11,862 nucleotides of DNA from an uncultured Dysosmobacter sp. (GCA_934597465.1 CAKTSC010000026.1:1-11862); one strand, 5' to 3'; numbered from the stretch's first letter, positions 1 through 6,298 are shown. Notes: generated by a model from the letters alone, not told the origin. Program-made: numbers and translations.

Positions 1-111
1 GTGAATGTCGGCATCGGCACCGACGACACCCTGTTCGCCAAGGCTGACGGCGTGGTGCGTTTCTCCCACCTGGGCAAAGACCGCAAGCAGGTCTCCATCG
101 AGGTGCAGTGA
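1..111 (+). CDS. rpmA: 50S ribosomal protein L27, C-terminal part (5' truncated by window edge)
   Basis: The open frame beginning at base 1 encodes 36 residues that read like the end of bacterial L27: a [16 protein letters not shown] core, then a basic [11 protein letters not shown] tail, ending in TGA at 109-111. L27 is a component of the large ribosomal subunit near the peptidyl-transferase centre; that is family knowledge. The start codon lies outside the window, and the GTG at base 1 is simply an in-frame valine. A perfect rho-independent terminator follows within 10 bp, so this is the end of its transcription unit (normally rplU-ysxB-rpmA). obgE, often the next gene in Firmicutes, appears only about 1.35 kb downstream with its own promoter. 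Confidence 0.93.
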   Translation: MNVGIGTDDTLFAKADGVVRFSHLGKDRKQVSIEVQ

Positions 112-118
112 GTTTTGA

Positions 119-155
119 GGAGTCCCCGTTCCCATGGGAACGGGGACTCTTTTTG
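119..155 (+). terminator. Rho-independent terminator after rpmA
   Basis: A 28-bp perfect palindrome (121-148, arms beginning AGTCCCCGTTCCC) starts about 9 bp after the rpmA stop and is followed by CTTTTT. It closes the ribosomal-protein operon. Confidence 0.93.
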
Positions 156-240
156 CCCTCGCCCAAAGGCGGGGCGCGGGAGGAAAGTGCACCTCTCAGG
201 CATGCCCCGGGAACAGAAAAGCTGCCCCGGAGACAGGAAG

Positions 241-263
241 CGCCCCCGGCCAAACCGGGGGCG
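241..263. repeat. GC-rich hairpin without U-tract
   Basis: Arms CGCCCCCGG and CCGGGGGCG surround a 5-nt loop. There is no T-run on either side, so it is not a classical terminator. It lies in the gene-free stretch between rpmA and the candidate RNA (156-437), where I see nothing coding. Confidence 0.5.
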
Positions 264-360
264 GCGAAACGGCCCTTGAAATTTACATAACCGGAAACTA
301 TGACGGGGCGTGGCACGGATATGGGGATCGACATTCCACGTCGGAATTTACATCATACCG

Positions 361-387
361 CTTCCTGGCGGCAGAGCCGCCAGGAAG
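361..387. repeat. Perfect 12-bp inverted repeat
   Basis: CTTCCTGGCGGC and GCCGCCAGGAAG enclose a 3-nt loop (AGA). No T-tract follows on either strand. It sits about 50 bp upstream of the extended -10 promoter at 438. It could be an operator or a relic terminator; function unknown. Confidence 0.6.
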
Positions 388-437
388 CAGAGAGCGGCCT
401 TAATCACACTGACTGGGAAAATCCCTGCTGCGTTGTA

Positions 438-446
438 TGATATAAT
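438..446 (+). promoter_or_regulatory. Extended -10 promoter for candidate RNA
   Basis: TGATATAAT is a perfect TGnTATAAT extended -10 element. No good -35 is seen about 17 bp upstream (AAAATC), which is acceptable for an extended -10. The predicted start is near 451-454, at the 5' end of the structured segment. No protein gene follows on this strand before obgE. Confidence 0.55.
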
Positions 447-448
447 GG

Positions 449-644
449 GCGGATTTATCATTATATTGAATGAAACGCCGAGCAACGGAATGTCTTATGC
501 GGTCTTGACGTATACCCAGAACTCCCTTTGAAATAAACAGAACCTTGCGCGAGTTCTGCGCGGGCACTAGGGCTTCACACGAATTCTCGAAAGCACGAGG
601 AGAAAAAGTCAACATAACGAACGTGCGGCGCGGCTGATATCCGC
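449..644 (+). ncRNA. Candidate structured small RNA (~195 nt), possibly 6S-like
   Basis: Directly downstream of an extended -10 promoter, the two ends of this segment pair in nested order: GCGGAT 449-454 with ATCCGC 639-644; ATCA 457-460 with TGAT 635-638; CGCCG 476-480 with CGGCG 626-630; ACG 485-487 with CGT 622-624; TTATG 495-499 with CATAA 613-617; TTGAC 505-509 with GTCAA 608-612; CAGAACT 517-523 with AGTTCTG 552-558. A small hairpin (584-601) lies in the large 3' internal loop. A rod of this length with an open centre resembles 6S RNA, the regulator of the housekeeping sigma-RNA polymerase holoenzyme, but I recognise no conserved 6S sequence, so the family is inference. A competing local hairpin exists at 623-646. 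A GC hairpin (649-671) follows, without a clear T-run. No open frame here looks like a protein gene. Confidence 0.5.
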
Positions 645-714
645 ACCCGGCGGCGCTGTTATCCTGCCGCCTGGGGCGTTCTCTCCCACCGCGCGGCAGG
701 GGAGGGGCGTTTCC

Positions 715-1008
715 TCAGTCCCCCAGCATCTTCCGGTGGAAGGCCTCCAGGGCGCGCTGGTACTCCTCCCGGCTCCGCAGGGGGTTCAGGTACTCCTCCC
801 CGTCCTCCACCGTGAGCCGCTGGATCAGGCTGTCCGTGGGGTTTTCCAGGTCGCTGAGGTAAACGTAGACCTCGCCGTCCAGGGGGATCTGGGCCAGCTC
901 CGTGTACTCCACGCCGTCGATCGTGATGACGTCCACCTCCATCTCGCCGCTGTCGTCCTCCACGCCCAGATGCTCGCGGATGCGCTGATAGATCTCGTCC
1001 ATTTCCAT
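715..1008 (-). CDS. Small acidic hypothetical protein (97 aa)
   Basis: The protein starts MEMDEIYQRIREHLG and ends AFHRKMLGD. It is acidic and appears soluble, with no signal peptide, membrane segment or cysteines. The centre (residues ~25-50: EVDVITIDGVEYTELAQIPLDGEVYVYL) alternates like a small beta-rich domain. It loosely recalls DUF1292/YrzB-type proteins, but I cannot confirm that. The start at 1006-1008 is chosen because AAGGA lies about 11 nt upstream and the longer frame (to 1269) adds only low-complexity Arg/Pro-rich sequence; a second ATG two codons later is possible. The gene opposes its neighbours and lies between the candidate RNA and the obgE promoter. A weak TGTGGTACACT extended -10-like sequence (minus strand, about 1263-1273) could be its promoter. 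No clear terminator is seen. Confidence 0.75.
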   Translation of the reverse strand: MEMDEIYQRIREHLGVEDDSGEMEVDVITIDGVEYTELAQIPLDGEVYVYLSDLENPTDSLIQRLTVEDGEEYLNPLRSREEYQRALEAFHRKMLGD

Positions 1009-1359
1009 CGTTCTCTCGTTCCTTTCCCTGTTTTTATGGTTTTCCGTCCTTCCCCGCCGGATTTCCGGGTGCCTGCGGCCCATGGGAGCAGATTTCCGTT
1101 CGGCCGACCTTCGCGGGGCGCTTTGCCGCCGGATGCCCCGCGTTTTCCGCCCTCCGGGGCTTTCGGGAGCGTTCCGGCGGGGACTGTCCGGGAGAGAATG
1201 TACCCGGGGGAGGGGGGTGCGGCGGCCTCCGGGCTTGGCCCGGCGGGGATCCTGCTTCCAGTGTACCACAGGGGAGCGGCGCTGTATATGGGCGTTTTTT
1301 CGCGAAAGCCCTTCTTTTTTCGATTTTTCCCCGGAGTTTTCTCTGTTTTTTCTCCGGCC
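1009..1359. other. Gene-free spacer upstream of obgE
   Basis: Frames run open on both strands, but they translate to Arg/Pro/Gly-rich low-complexity sequence with no plausible start, which is typical of GC-rich noncoding DNA. It holds a small hairpin (CCGGGC/GCCCGG, 1229-1243) and T-rich stretches (1295-1355). An inverted repeat CCGGAG/CTCCGG (1331-1336 and 1352-1357) with a T-rich loop ends 2 bp before the obgE -35 element and could be an operator. Confidence 0.5.
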
Positions 1360-1388
1360 TTGACGGCGGGACGAAACTCCGCTAAAAT
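1360..1388 (+). promoter_or_regulatory. Housekeeping promoter for obgE
   Basis: TTGACG (1360-1365), a 17-bp spacer and TAAAAT (1383-1388) match the sigma-A consensus at 10 of 12 positions with ideal spacing. The transcript would start near 1395, leaving a ~65-nt leader before the obgE ATG. Confidence 0.85.
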
Positions 1389-1461
1389 AGAAAAAATAGG
1401 GGAAACTAAGGTTGATTTTTCACCGAATTCTCAAAAATGTGAAGATAAGAGGATAGATCGC

Positions 1462-2745
1462 ATGGCAGGTTCTTTCATCGATAAAGCCCGGATCACTGTG
1501 AAGGCCGGCAACGGCGGCAACGGCGTGGTGGCCTTCCACCGGGAAAAATACGTGGCGGCCGGCGGCCCGGACGGCGGCGACGGCGGCCGGGGCGGCAGCG
1601 TCATCCTGAAGGTGGACGACAACATGTCCACCCTGATGGACTTCCGCTACAAGCGCAAATATGTGGCCCCCAACGGCATGGACGGCCAGGGGGCCCGGAA
1701 ATCCGGCAAGGACGGGCAGGATCTCGTGATCCGGGTGCCCCGGGGCACCCTGGTGCGGGACGCCGAGAGCGGCGAGATCATCCAGGACATGTCCTCCGCC
1801 GAGCCCTACGTCCTGTGCCGGGGCGGCCGGGGCGGCTGGGGCAATATGCATTTCGCAACCCCCACCCGGCAGGTGCCCCGCTTCGCCAAGGCGGGCCTTC
1901 CCGGCGAGAGCCACGATGTCATCCTGGAGCTGAAGCTCCTGGCGGACGTGGGCCTCATCGGCTTCCCCAACGTGGGAAAATCCACCCTTCTGAGCGTGGT
2001 CTCCAAGGCCCAGCCCAAGATCGCCAACTACCACTTCACCACCCTTTACCCGAACCTCGGCGTTGTCTGGGTGGACGAGGGCGTCAGCTTCGTGATGGCG
2101 GATATCCCCGGCATCATCGAGGGCGCCAGCGAGGGCGCGGGCCTGGGCCATGACTTCCTGCGGCACATCGACCGCTGCCGTCTCCTCATCCACGTGGTGG
2201 ATGTCTCCGGCAGCGAGGGCCGGGATCCCGTGGCGGATTTTGATGCCATCAATCAGGAGCTCCGGCAGTACAGCCCCGAGCTTGCCGGGCGGCCCCAGAT
2301 CGTAGCGGCCAACAAGGTGGACATTATGGAGGATCCGGAGAACCTGGAGCGGCTCCGGGCCCACGTGGAGGCCCTGGGATTCCAGCTGATGGAGATCTCC
2401 GCCGCGGCGCACATGGGAACCCGGGAGCTGGTGAACAAGGCCGCGGAGATGCTCGCGACCCTGCCCCCCGTCACGGTCTATGAGCCGGAGTACGTCCCCA
2501 AGCCGCCGGTGGTGGATACCTCCGCGCCCCTGGACATCCAGCGTGCCGACGACGGTACCTGGCTCATCGAGGGCCCCTGGCTCCAGCGGCTCATGGGCAA
2601 CGTCAACTTCAACGACTACGAGAGCCGGATGTGGTTTGAGAAGGCCCTGCGGGAGTCCGGGCTCTATGAGCGGCTGGAGGAGATGGGCATCCAGGACGGC
2701 GACACCGTCTCCCTCTACGACTTTGAGTTTGAGTATCAGAAGTGA
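1462..2745 (+). CDS. obgE: GTPase Obg/CgtA
   Basis: Essential GTPase that binds the 50S subunit, supports its late assembly, and links ribosome status to the stringent response and, in Bacillus, sporulation (family knowledge). The 427-aa protein shows all three domains: a Gly-rich Obg fold (~1-158, with GNGGNGVVAFHREKY at 16-30); a G domain with P-loop GFPNVGKST (~168-175), switch I TTLYPN (193-198), DIPG (214-217), NKVD (284-287) and SA (313-314); and a C-terminal OCT domain (~342-424). The length is typical. The frame is open upstream to 736, but homology begins exactly at MAGSFIDKARI, with an AAGAGGAT ribosome site 7-9 nt upstream. Its own promoter and terminator make it a single-gene unit. 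The usual clostridial followers (yhbY, nadD, yqeK) are not present; a repeat island follows instead. Confidence 0.98.
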   Translation: MAGSFIDKARITVKAGNGGNGVVAFHREKYVAAGGPDGGDGGRGGSVILKVDDNMSTLMDFRYKRKYVAPNGMDGQGARKSGKDGQDLVIRVPRGTLVRDAESGEIIQDMSSAEPYVLCRGGRGGWGNMHFATPTRQVPRFAKAGLPGESHDVILELKLLADVGLIGFPNVGKSTLLSVVSKAQPKIANYHFTTLYPNLGVVWVDEGVSFVMADIPGIIEGASEGAGLGHDFLRHIDRCRLLIHVVDVSGSEGRDPVADFDAINQELRQYSPELAGRPQIVAANKVDIMEDPENLERLRAHVEALGFQLMEISAAAHMGTRELVNKAAEMLATLPPVTVYEPEYVPKPPVVDTSAPLDIQRADDGTWLIEGPWLQRLMGNVNFNDYESRMWFEKALRESGLYERLEEMGIQDGDTVSLYDFEFEYQK

Positions 2746-2755
2746 AGACAGGGAT

Positions 2756-2795
2756 TCGCCCCTCCGTGGCTGACACGGAGGGGCGGATTTTTTTG
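2756..2795 (+). terminator. Rho-independent terminator after obgE
   Basis: A 12-bp perfect stem (CGCCCCTCCGTG at 2757-2768 with its complement at 2774-2785) has a 5-nt loop. It is followed by GA and seven Ts, and begins 11 bp after the obgE stop. Confidence 0.95.
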
Positions 2796-2806
2796 TGAGG
2801 GATGGG

Positions 2807-2840
2807 GAATTGAGAATTGAGAATGGAAAATGGAGAATGA
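2807..2840. repeat. AT-rich GAATTGAGAATTGA dispersed repeat, copy 1
   Basis: A short run built on GAATTGAGAATTGA, then GAATGGAAAATGG. It closely matches 9021-9054 (copy 2). Both copies start a short distance after a terminator and border gene-free DNA. Base composition differs sharply from the GC-rich surroundings. Confidence 0.7.
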
Positions 2841-2860
2841 GCCTGCGGGGGATGGGGGAG

Positions 2861-2888
2861 GGGGCGGCCACATAGGGCCGCCCCTACG
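2861..2888 (-). repeat. GTAG-hairpin (REP-like) element 1
   Basis: On the minus strand, GTAG is followed by an 8-bp stem GGGCGGCC/GGCCGCCC with a 6-nt loop. It is identical to the elements at 10896 and 11155. Confidence 0.75.
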
Positions 2889-2938
2889 CGGTGTTGGAGG
2901 TTTGTGGGAACCGACGGAGCTGTTCGTTGCGGTAGTCC

Positions 2939-2972
2939 GGCGGCGGGCGTCAGGGGAACGCCGCCCCCTACG
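2939..2972 (-). repeat. GTAG-hairpin (REP-like) element 2
   Basis: GTAG (complement of 2968-2971) is followed by a GC-rich stem with one bulge (GGCGGCGT paired with ACGCCcGCC). Confidence 0.6.
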
Positions 2973-2995
2973 GAGGGGCTGGGGATGCAGCGGGG

Positions 2996-3020
2996 GGCGA
3001 TGGGGGCATCGGCCCTTACG
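2996..3020 (-). repeat. Degenerate GTAG-hairpin-like element
   Basis: CGATG (2998-3002) pairs with CATCG (3007-3011). The flank reads CTTACG instead of CTACG, so the tetranucleotide is altered. Confidence 0.4.
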
Positions 3021-3063
3021 GAGGGGACTGGAAGAAGGGTGCGAACATCGGGGTGCGTGGCGG

Positions 3064-3116
3064 CAATCCCTCAGTCAGCCTGCGGCTGACAGCTCCCTTT
3101 ACACAAGGGAGCCTTG
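3064..3116. repeat. Double-hairpin repeat unit 1
   Basis: After GGCAATCCCTCA come two adjacent hairpins: GTCAGCC/GGCTGAC (3074-3090) and GCTCCCTT/AAGGGAGC (3092-3112, loop TACAC). Other copies lie at 3767 and 11073. Palindromic units of this type are common between genes in gut Clostridia (general knowledge). Confidence 0.85.
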
Positions 3117-3129
3117 TCCTGCGGGGTGC

Positions 3130-3150
3130 GGGGGACGCCGCCCCCCTACG
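3130..3150 (-). repeat. GTAG-hairpin (REP-like) element 3
   Basis: GTAG (complement of 3146-3149) is next to a GGGGG/CCCCC stem with a 6-nt loop. Confidence 0.6.
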
Positions 3151-3167
3151 GAAGGGACGGGGGATGC

Positions 3168-3248
3168 GGATTGCCGCGTCGGCCTGCGGCCTCCTCGCAA
3201 TGACAGGGGTTTTCTGTCATTCCGAGGAGCGAAGCGACGTGGGAATCC
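3168..3248. repeat. 80-bp imperfect inverted repeat, copy A
   Basis: The arm 3168-3206 (GGATTGCCGCGTCGG...ATGACAG) is an imperfect reverse complement of 3214-3248 (CTGTCATTCCGAGG...GGGAATCC), with a 7-nt centre. The whole could fold as one long hairpin. A second copy is at 11280-11359 and a single half-unit at 10822-10857. No transposase is linked to it. Confidence 0.8.
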
Positions 3249-3658
3249 GTTCTTTTCCCAGCGGGGTTCAGTTCCCCACACGGTGGTGGAGGTGCTGTAG
3301 TTTTAGTGACGGGCCGCGAGGGACGGGGAGCGCTGAGCGAAGCGGGGAGCGCGGAAAGAGGAGCTGGTCAATTCGGTCTTTGCCCGATGAGGGAGGAGTG
3401 CAGCACGGTGCACAATGTTCGGAGGTTTGATGGGTACGCCGCCCGTGGTTACGTAGGGGGTTGCTTCAACTGAGTAAAACAGTTACGAGCCGCGTCCCGC
3501 CGGGTGGGAGGGCGCGAAGCGCCTGACTGCCCAGCGGCAAAGCGTTTTTTCTTTTGACGGCTCCACCGCCGTTCTCTTTTTGCCGCCGCAAAAAGAAAAT
3601 GGGGGTGGAATCCCGCAGGGGATGCCCTGCACCTCCGGTTGGTCAACCGGGTATCGAC

Positions 3659-3685
3659 GGGGCGTCGGGGACGCCGCCCCCTACG
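3659..3685 (-). repeat. GTAG-hairpin (REP-like) element 4
   Basis: GTAG (complement of 3681-3684) is followed by a GGGGCGTC stem with a single bulged base and a 3-nt loop. Confidence 0.65.
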
Positions 3686-3703
3686 CGAGGGCCGGGGCCT
3701 GGC

Positions 3704-3730
3704 GGCGGGGTGTGGTCACCCCGTCCTACG
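3704..3730 (-). repeat. GTAG-hairpin (REP-like) element 5
   Basis: GTAG (complement of 3726-3729) sits beside a CGGGGTG/CACCCCG stem with a 4-nt loop. Confidence 0.65.
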
Positions 3731-3766
3731 GAGGGGAGAATGGTGGGAACATCGGGGTGCCTGCTG

Positions 3767-3820
3767 GCAATCCCTCAGTCAGCCTGCGGCTGACAGCTCC
3801 CTTTACACAAGGGAGCCTTG
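3767..3820. repeat. Double-hairpin repeat unit 2
   Basis: It has the same core sequence as the unit at 3064: GTCAGCC/GGCTGAC (3778-3794), then CTCCCTT/AAGGGAG (3797-3815). A GTAG hairpin (element 5) precedes it at the same kind of distance as in the 11013-11130 unit. Confidence 0.85.
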
Positions 3821-3875
3821 GGCTTGCGGGGGGGCGGGGGAGTGGGGGATCCGGTGGGGGAAAATGGAAGATATG

Positions 3876-3915
3876 CGTCTAAAAATGTCGAAAAACGTCT
3901 AAGAATGTCGGAATA
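3876..3915 (+). promoter_or_regulatory. Four tandem Spo0A-box-like sites upstream of the Spo0A_C gene
   Basis: Four 10-bp units run head to tail: CGTCTAAAAA, TGTCGAAAAA, CGTCTAAGAA, TGTCGGAATA. The second contains a perfect 0A box, TGTCGAA (3886-3892). The fourth has TGTCGGA, one mismatch. The first and third carry CGTCTAA, two mismatches. The 7-bp box plus 3-bp spacer geometry places all four on one face of the helix, as known for tandem Spo0A binding sites. The array ends 63 bp before the start codon of a protein with the same DNA-binding domain. No convincing -35/-10 pair is seen between the array and the gene. Confidence 0.65.
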
Positions 3916-3978
3916 ATGAAGTTTTCCTGTGAAGGGATATAGGATATCTTCAAATTGCTTGCTTGGGAGGATACCACT

Positions 3979-4341
3979 ATGATGACCCGGATCCAGGATG
4001 CTCTGCGGCCCTTTGGGATTTCACGGTGCTACAAGGGCGCAAAACACACCGCCTATGCCATCTATCTGGCGGTGACGGACGATGCCCGGCTGGAGGCGGT
4101 GACGAAGGAGATCTACATGGAGACCGCCGCCCACTTCCAATGCAAGTGGACGGCGGTGGAGCGCAACATCCGGACGGTGGCGGCCCGGGCCTGGCGGGTG
4201 AATCCGGATTTCTTGGGGCAGATGGCCGGGTATCCCCTGCGCTGCGCCCCCACCGCGTCGGAATTCATTGAGATCGTGGCCTCCTACATCATCCGCCATT
4301 CGGAGCCCCAGCCGGGGCTGGAGCCCTTCGGGGCGGTGTGA
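3979..4341 (+). CDS. Stand-alone Spo0A C-terminal (DNA-binding) domain protein
   Basis: The 120-aa protein matches the effector domain of Spo0A, the master regulator of sporulation, over almost its full length. The conserved stretch includes VTKEIYMETAAHF (41-53), the recognition helix region WTAVERNIRTVAARAW (57-72, parallel to SRVERAIRHAIEVAW of Spo0A), a GYPL segment (84-87) and PTASEFIEIVASYII (91-105, parallel to PTNSEFIAMIADKL). The N-terminal receiver domain is absent, with no room for it upstream, so it cannot be switched by phosphorylation in the usual way. GGGAGG lies 8 nt before ATG 3979; the next codon is also ATG. It likely binds TGTCGAA-type sites, and four such sites lie just upstream, suggesting autoregulation or control by the genuine Spo0A. 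It is convergent with the zinc-ribbon gene, with 3 bp between stops. Domain call firm; function inferred. Confidence 0.9.
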   Translation: MMTRIQDALRPFGISRCYKGAKHTAYAIYLAVTDDARLEAVTKEIYMETAAHFQCKWTAVERNIRTVAARAWRVNPDFLGQMAGYPLRCAPTASEFIEIVASYIIRHSEPQPGLEPFGAV

Positions 4342-4344
4342 GGG

Positions 4345-4752
4345 TCAGAGCTGGGGCAGGGACTTGCCGCAGCGGGGGCAATAGGCGAAGTCCCCCTGGA
4401 GGGGTGCGCCGCAGTAGGGGCAGAAGCGGGGGGCGCTGCCGCCGCCCTCGGCGTCCGGAGGGGTCTGGCTGTCCGGGGGATCCCGGTGGAAGCGCCGGTT
4501 CAGGGGATCGGGCTCCTCGTCCTCGTCCACGATGTCGAAGGCGGAGTAGCGGTTATCGCCGGTGGCGTTTCTGAAGCTGTAAACCGCCTGGGCCACGCCG
4601 ATGCCGATGAACACCAGGCCGAAGAGGGGAAAGAAGATGGGGGCGTCCATGGACGCCGCCGCGGCCGTCCAGATGATGCCGAAGACGATGCCAACCAGGG
4701 AACCGACGGCGTTCATCATCGAGGGGCCGCGGCCGGGCTTGATGCTTTTCAT
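4345..4752 (-). CDS. Two-TM membrane protein with C-terminal zinc ribbon
   Basis: The 135-aa protein has two hydrophobic segments (~12-33 and ~39-60) in a hairpin, an acidic/proline-rich linker (~70-108), and a C-terminal CPYCGAP...CPRCGK zinc ribbon (Cys 111, 114, 125, 128). Such small zinc-ribbon membrane proteins are common in Firmicutes and mostly uncharacterised; the ribbon probably sits in the cytoplasm, which is inference. The start at 4750-4752 is chosen because AGGAGG lies 8 nt upstream; the frame stays open a further 25 codons but crosses the promoter. It has its own extended -10 promoter, and the ackA terminator lies just upstream, so it is a separate unit. Confidence 0.85.
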   Translation of the reverse strand: MKSIKPGRGPSMMNAVGSLVGIVFGIIWTAAAASMDAPIFFPLFGLVFIGIGVAQAVYSFRNATGDNRYSAFDIVDEDEEPDPLNRRFHRDPPDSQTPPDAEGGGSAPRFCPYCGAPLQGDFAYCPRCGKSLPQL

Positions 4753-4798
4753 GCGGGATACCTCCTGCGCGTGTTTTCCCCGGAGCGGGGTCGATACT

Positions 4799-4827
4799 AT
4801 CATACCACAGCTTTTCCCGGCGGGCAA
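4799..4827 (-). promoter_or_regulatory. Promoter for the zinc-ribbon membrane protein gene
   Basis: On the minus strand: TTGCCC (4822-4827), a 17-bp spacer ending TGTGG, and TATGAT (4799-4804). The TG before the -10 makes it an extended -10 promoter. The leader would be about 40 nt. Confidence 0.7.
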
Positions 4828-4840
4828 TGGGCTTTCACAG

Positions 4841-4878
4841 AGAGAAAGGGCAGGGGGACGCGGCGCGTCCCCCTGCCC
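4841..4878 (-). terminator. Rho-independent terminator after ackA
   Basis: A 13-bp perfect stem (4848-4860 with 4866-4878, arm GGGCAGGGGGACG) with a 5-nt loop, followed on the minus strand by TTTCTCTCT. It starts 19 bp after the ackA stop. Confidence 0.85.
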
Positions 4879-4896
4879 GGTATTCTGGGAGGGATC

Positions 4897-6102
4897 TTAC
4901 TTCTTGCCGATGATCTCGGCGGTGTCCATGGCGATCATGAGCTCCTCGTTGGTGGGAACCAGGAGCACCTTCACCTTGGAGTCGGGGGTGGAGAGGACGG
5001 CTTCCTTGCCGCGGACGTTGTTGGCCGCCTCGTCCAGCTTCAGGCCCAGGAACTCAAGGCCCTGGCAGACGCCAGCACGGACGCCCTTGTCGTTCTCGCC
5101 GACACCGGCGGTGAAGACCACGGCATCCACCCCGCCCATGGCGGCGGCATAGGCGCCGATATACTTCTTAACCTCGTAGCAGAACTTCTCCCGGGCGAGA
5201 GCGGCGCGCTCGTTGCCGGCCTTGGCGGCGTTCTCCAGGTCGCGGAAGTCGGAGCCCACGCCGGAGAGGCCCTGCATGCCGGACTTCTTGTTGAGGACGT
5301 TCAGCATGCCGTCGATGTCCATGTCATAGCGGTGCATCAGGTACTGCATGGCGCCGGCGTCCAGATCGCCGGAGCGGGTGCCCATGGGGAGACCGGCCAG
5401 GGGAGTGAAGCCCATGGAGGTATCCACGCTCTTGCCGCCGTCCACCGCGGCGATGGAGGAGCCGTTGCCCAGGTGGCAGGTGATGATCTTCAGCTGGGAA
5501 GGATCCTTGCCCAGCATGGCGGCGGCCCGCTGGGAGACATAGCGGTGGGAGGTGCCGTGGAAGCCGTAGCGGCGCACCTTGTCCTTCTCGTAATACTCAT
5601 AGGGCAGGGCGTAGAGGTAGGCCTTGGGGGGCATGGTCTGGTGGAAGGCGGTGTCGAACACGCCCACCATGGGGACGTTGGGCATGCACTTCTTGCAGGC
5701 CTCGATGCCGATGATGTTGGCGGGGTTGTGGAGGGGGGCCAGGGGGATGTTGTCCTGCAGGGCCTGCATGACGGCGTCGCTGATCTCCACGGAGCAGGCG
5801 AAGGTCTCGGCCCCGTGCACCACCCGGTGGCCCACGGCGTCGATCTCGTCCATGGAGGCGATGACGCCGTTCTTGGGATCCACCAGGGCGTCCAGCACGG
5901 CCTGGATGGCCTCGGCATGGGTGGGCATGGCCACGTCGATGGCGTCCAGCTTCTCCTTGCCCTCGATCTGGGGCTTGTAGGTGAACTTGCCGTCGATGCC
6001 GATGCGCTCGCAGAGGCCCTTGGCCAGCAGCTCGCCGGTGGCGGGGTTCAGGAGCTGATACTTCAGGGAGGAACTGCCGGCGTTGATCACGAGAATATTC
6101 AT
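4897..6102 (-). CDS. ackA: Acetate kinase
   Basis: Catalyses acetyl phosphate + ADP to acetate + ATP, the substrate-level phosphorylation step of acetate fermentation; cytoplasmic, ASKHA fold. The 401-aa length is the family norm. Visible motifs: NAGSSSLK (7-14), GHRVVHG (91-97, with Arg93), [10 protein letters not shown] (149-158, Asp150), FHGTSHRYV (181-189, His182), HLGNGSS (210-216, His210), [10 protein letters not shown] (241-250, Arg243), FTAGVGEN (330-337) and NEE near the C-terminus (385-387). All expected catalytic residues are present. The start 6100-6102 is set by the canonical MNILVINAG opening and GAGGAG 9 nt upstream. The upstream-extended frame would cross a leader hairpin (GCGGCCC/GGGCCGC, 6125-6145). 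Its usual partner pta is not in the window. Divergent to tmcAL; single-gene unit with its own promoter and terminator. Confidence 0.98.
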   Translation of the reverse strand: MNILVINAGSSSLKYQLLNPATGELLAKGLCERIGIDGKFTYKPQIEGKEKLDAIDVAMPTHAEAIQAVLDALVDPKNGVIASMDEIDAVGHRVVHGAETFACSVEISDAVMQALQDNIPLAPLHNPANIIGIEACKKCMPNVPMVGVFDTAFHQTMPPKAYLYALPYEYYEKDKVRRYGFHGTSHRYVSQRAAAMLGKDPSQLKIITCHLGNGSSIAAVDGGKSVDTSMGFTPLAGLPMGTRSGDLDAGAMQYLMHRYDMDIDGMLNVLNKKSGMQGLSGVGSDFRDLENAAKAGNERAALAREKFCYEVKKYIGAYAAAMGGVDAVVFTAGVGENDKGVRAGVCQGLEFLGLKLDEAANNVRGKEAVLSTPDSKVKVLLVPTNEELMIAMDTAEIIGKK

Positions 6103-6218
6103 GGTTTTACTCTCCTCTTTTTTGGCGGCCCCTTGCGCGGGCCGCTGTTTTCGTATAAAATAGACAGGGAACGTCGAATCCCGCCGATCCATCATTCCGG
6201 CGGGAGGACACGACCCTT

Positions 6219-6246
6219 ATTATACCAGACTTTCCGCGCCGTGCAA
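6219..6246 (-). promoter_or_regulatory. Promoter for ackA
   Basis: On the minus strand: TTGCAC (6241-6246), a 16-bp spacer ending TGG, and TATAAT (6219-6224), with an extended -10 TG. The leader is about 110 nt and ends in a hairpin (6125-6145) just before the ribosome site. The -35 lies inside a small palindrome CGCCGT/ACGGCG (6237-6251) that is followed by TTTTT on the plus strand. Confidence 0.8.
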
Positions 6247-6298
6247 CGGCGTTTTTACCAAAATGTCATTTTTTTGTTACCGGATAGGGGGGAATTCC

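Larger units (their letters stand above)
2861..3660. repeat. Composite repeat island, copy A
   Basis: No credible gene lies in about 2796-3870. From 2861 to about 3655 the sequence aligns with 11155-11765 (copy B) in the same order and orientation: GTAG hairpin, TTGGAGGTTTGTGG segment, GTAG hairpin, 80-bp inverted repeat (3168-3248), then about 400 bp ending in TTTTTGC/GCAAAAA and CCGGTT/AACCGG hairpins. Copy A carries about 190 bp extra (about 2980-3165), which holds a double-hairpin unit and further GTAG hairpins. Short frames here are broken or low-complexity and are not conserved as proteins. Several stems differ between copies by paired changes, so structure rather than coding seems to be kept. 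Confidence 0.85.

Noticed and set aside
505..533. TTGACG at 505 as a -35 promoter element
   Set aside because: No acceptable -10 lies 16-18 bp downstream, and the bases pair within the candidate RNA.
736..1461. N-terminal extension of obgE (frame open from 736)
   Set aside because: The extension is low-complexity, overlaps the small minus-strand gene and the obgE promoter, and Obg homology starts exactly at 1462.
1420..2871. Long minus-strand frame opposite obgE (483 codons)
   Set aside because: Rich in His/Gly/Val/Ala repeats typical of an antisense shadow of a GC-rich gene; obgE on the other strand is unmistakable.
3449..3646. Small ORFs in the repeats (with a counterpart at 11380-11703) sharing a PTRRDA..NC..QL stretch
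   Set aside because: The similarity only reflects the DNA repeat; reading frames differ in length, are interrupted, and lack ribosome sites.
2861..3820. CRISPR array in the repeat islands
   Set aside because: Repeats are palindromic elements at irregular spacing with no uniform spacers and no cas genes.
6172..6178. CGTCGAA in the ackA leader as a Spo0A box
   Set aside because: Single site with one mismatch, not tandem and located downstream of the promoter; chance occurrence is likely in a window this size.
6237..6256. Terminator CGCCGT-GCA-ACGGCG-TTTTT in the ackA/tmcAL spacer
   Set aside because: Only a 6-bp stem with no gene upstream on that strand to terminate, and it overlaps the ackA -35; an operator is more plausible.
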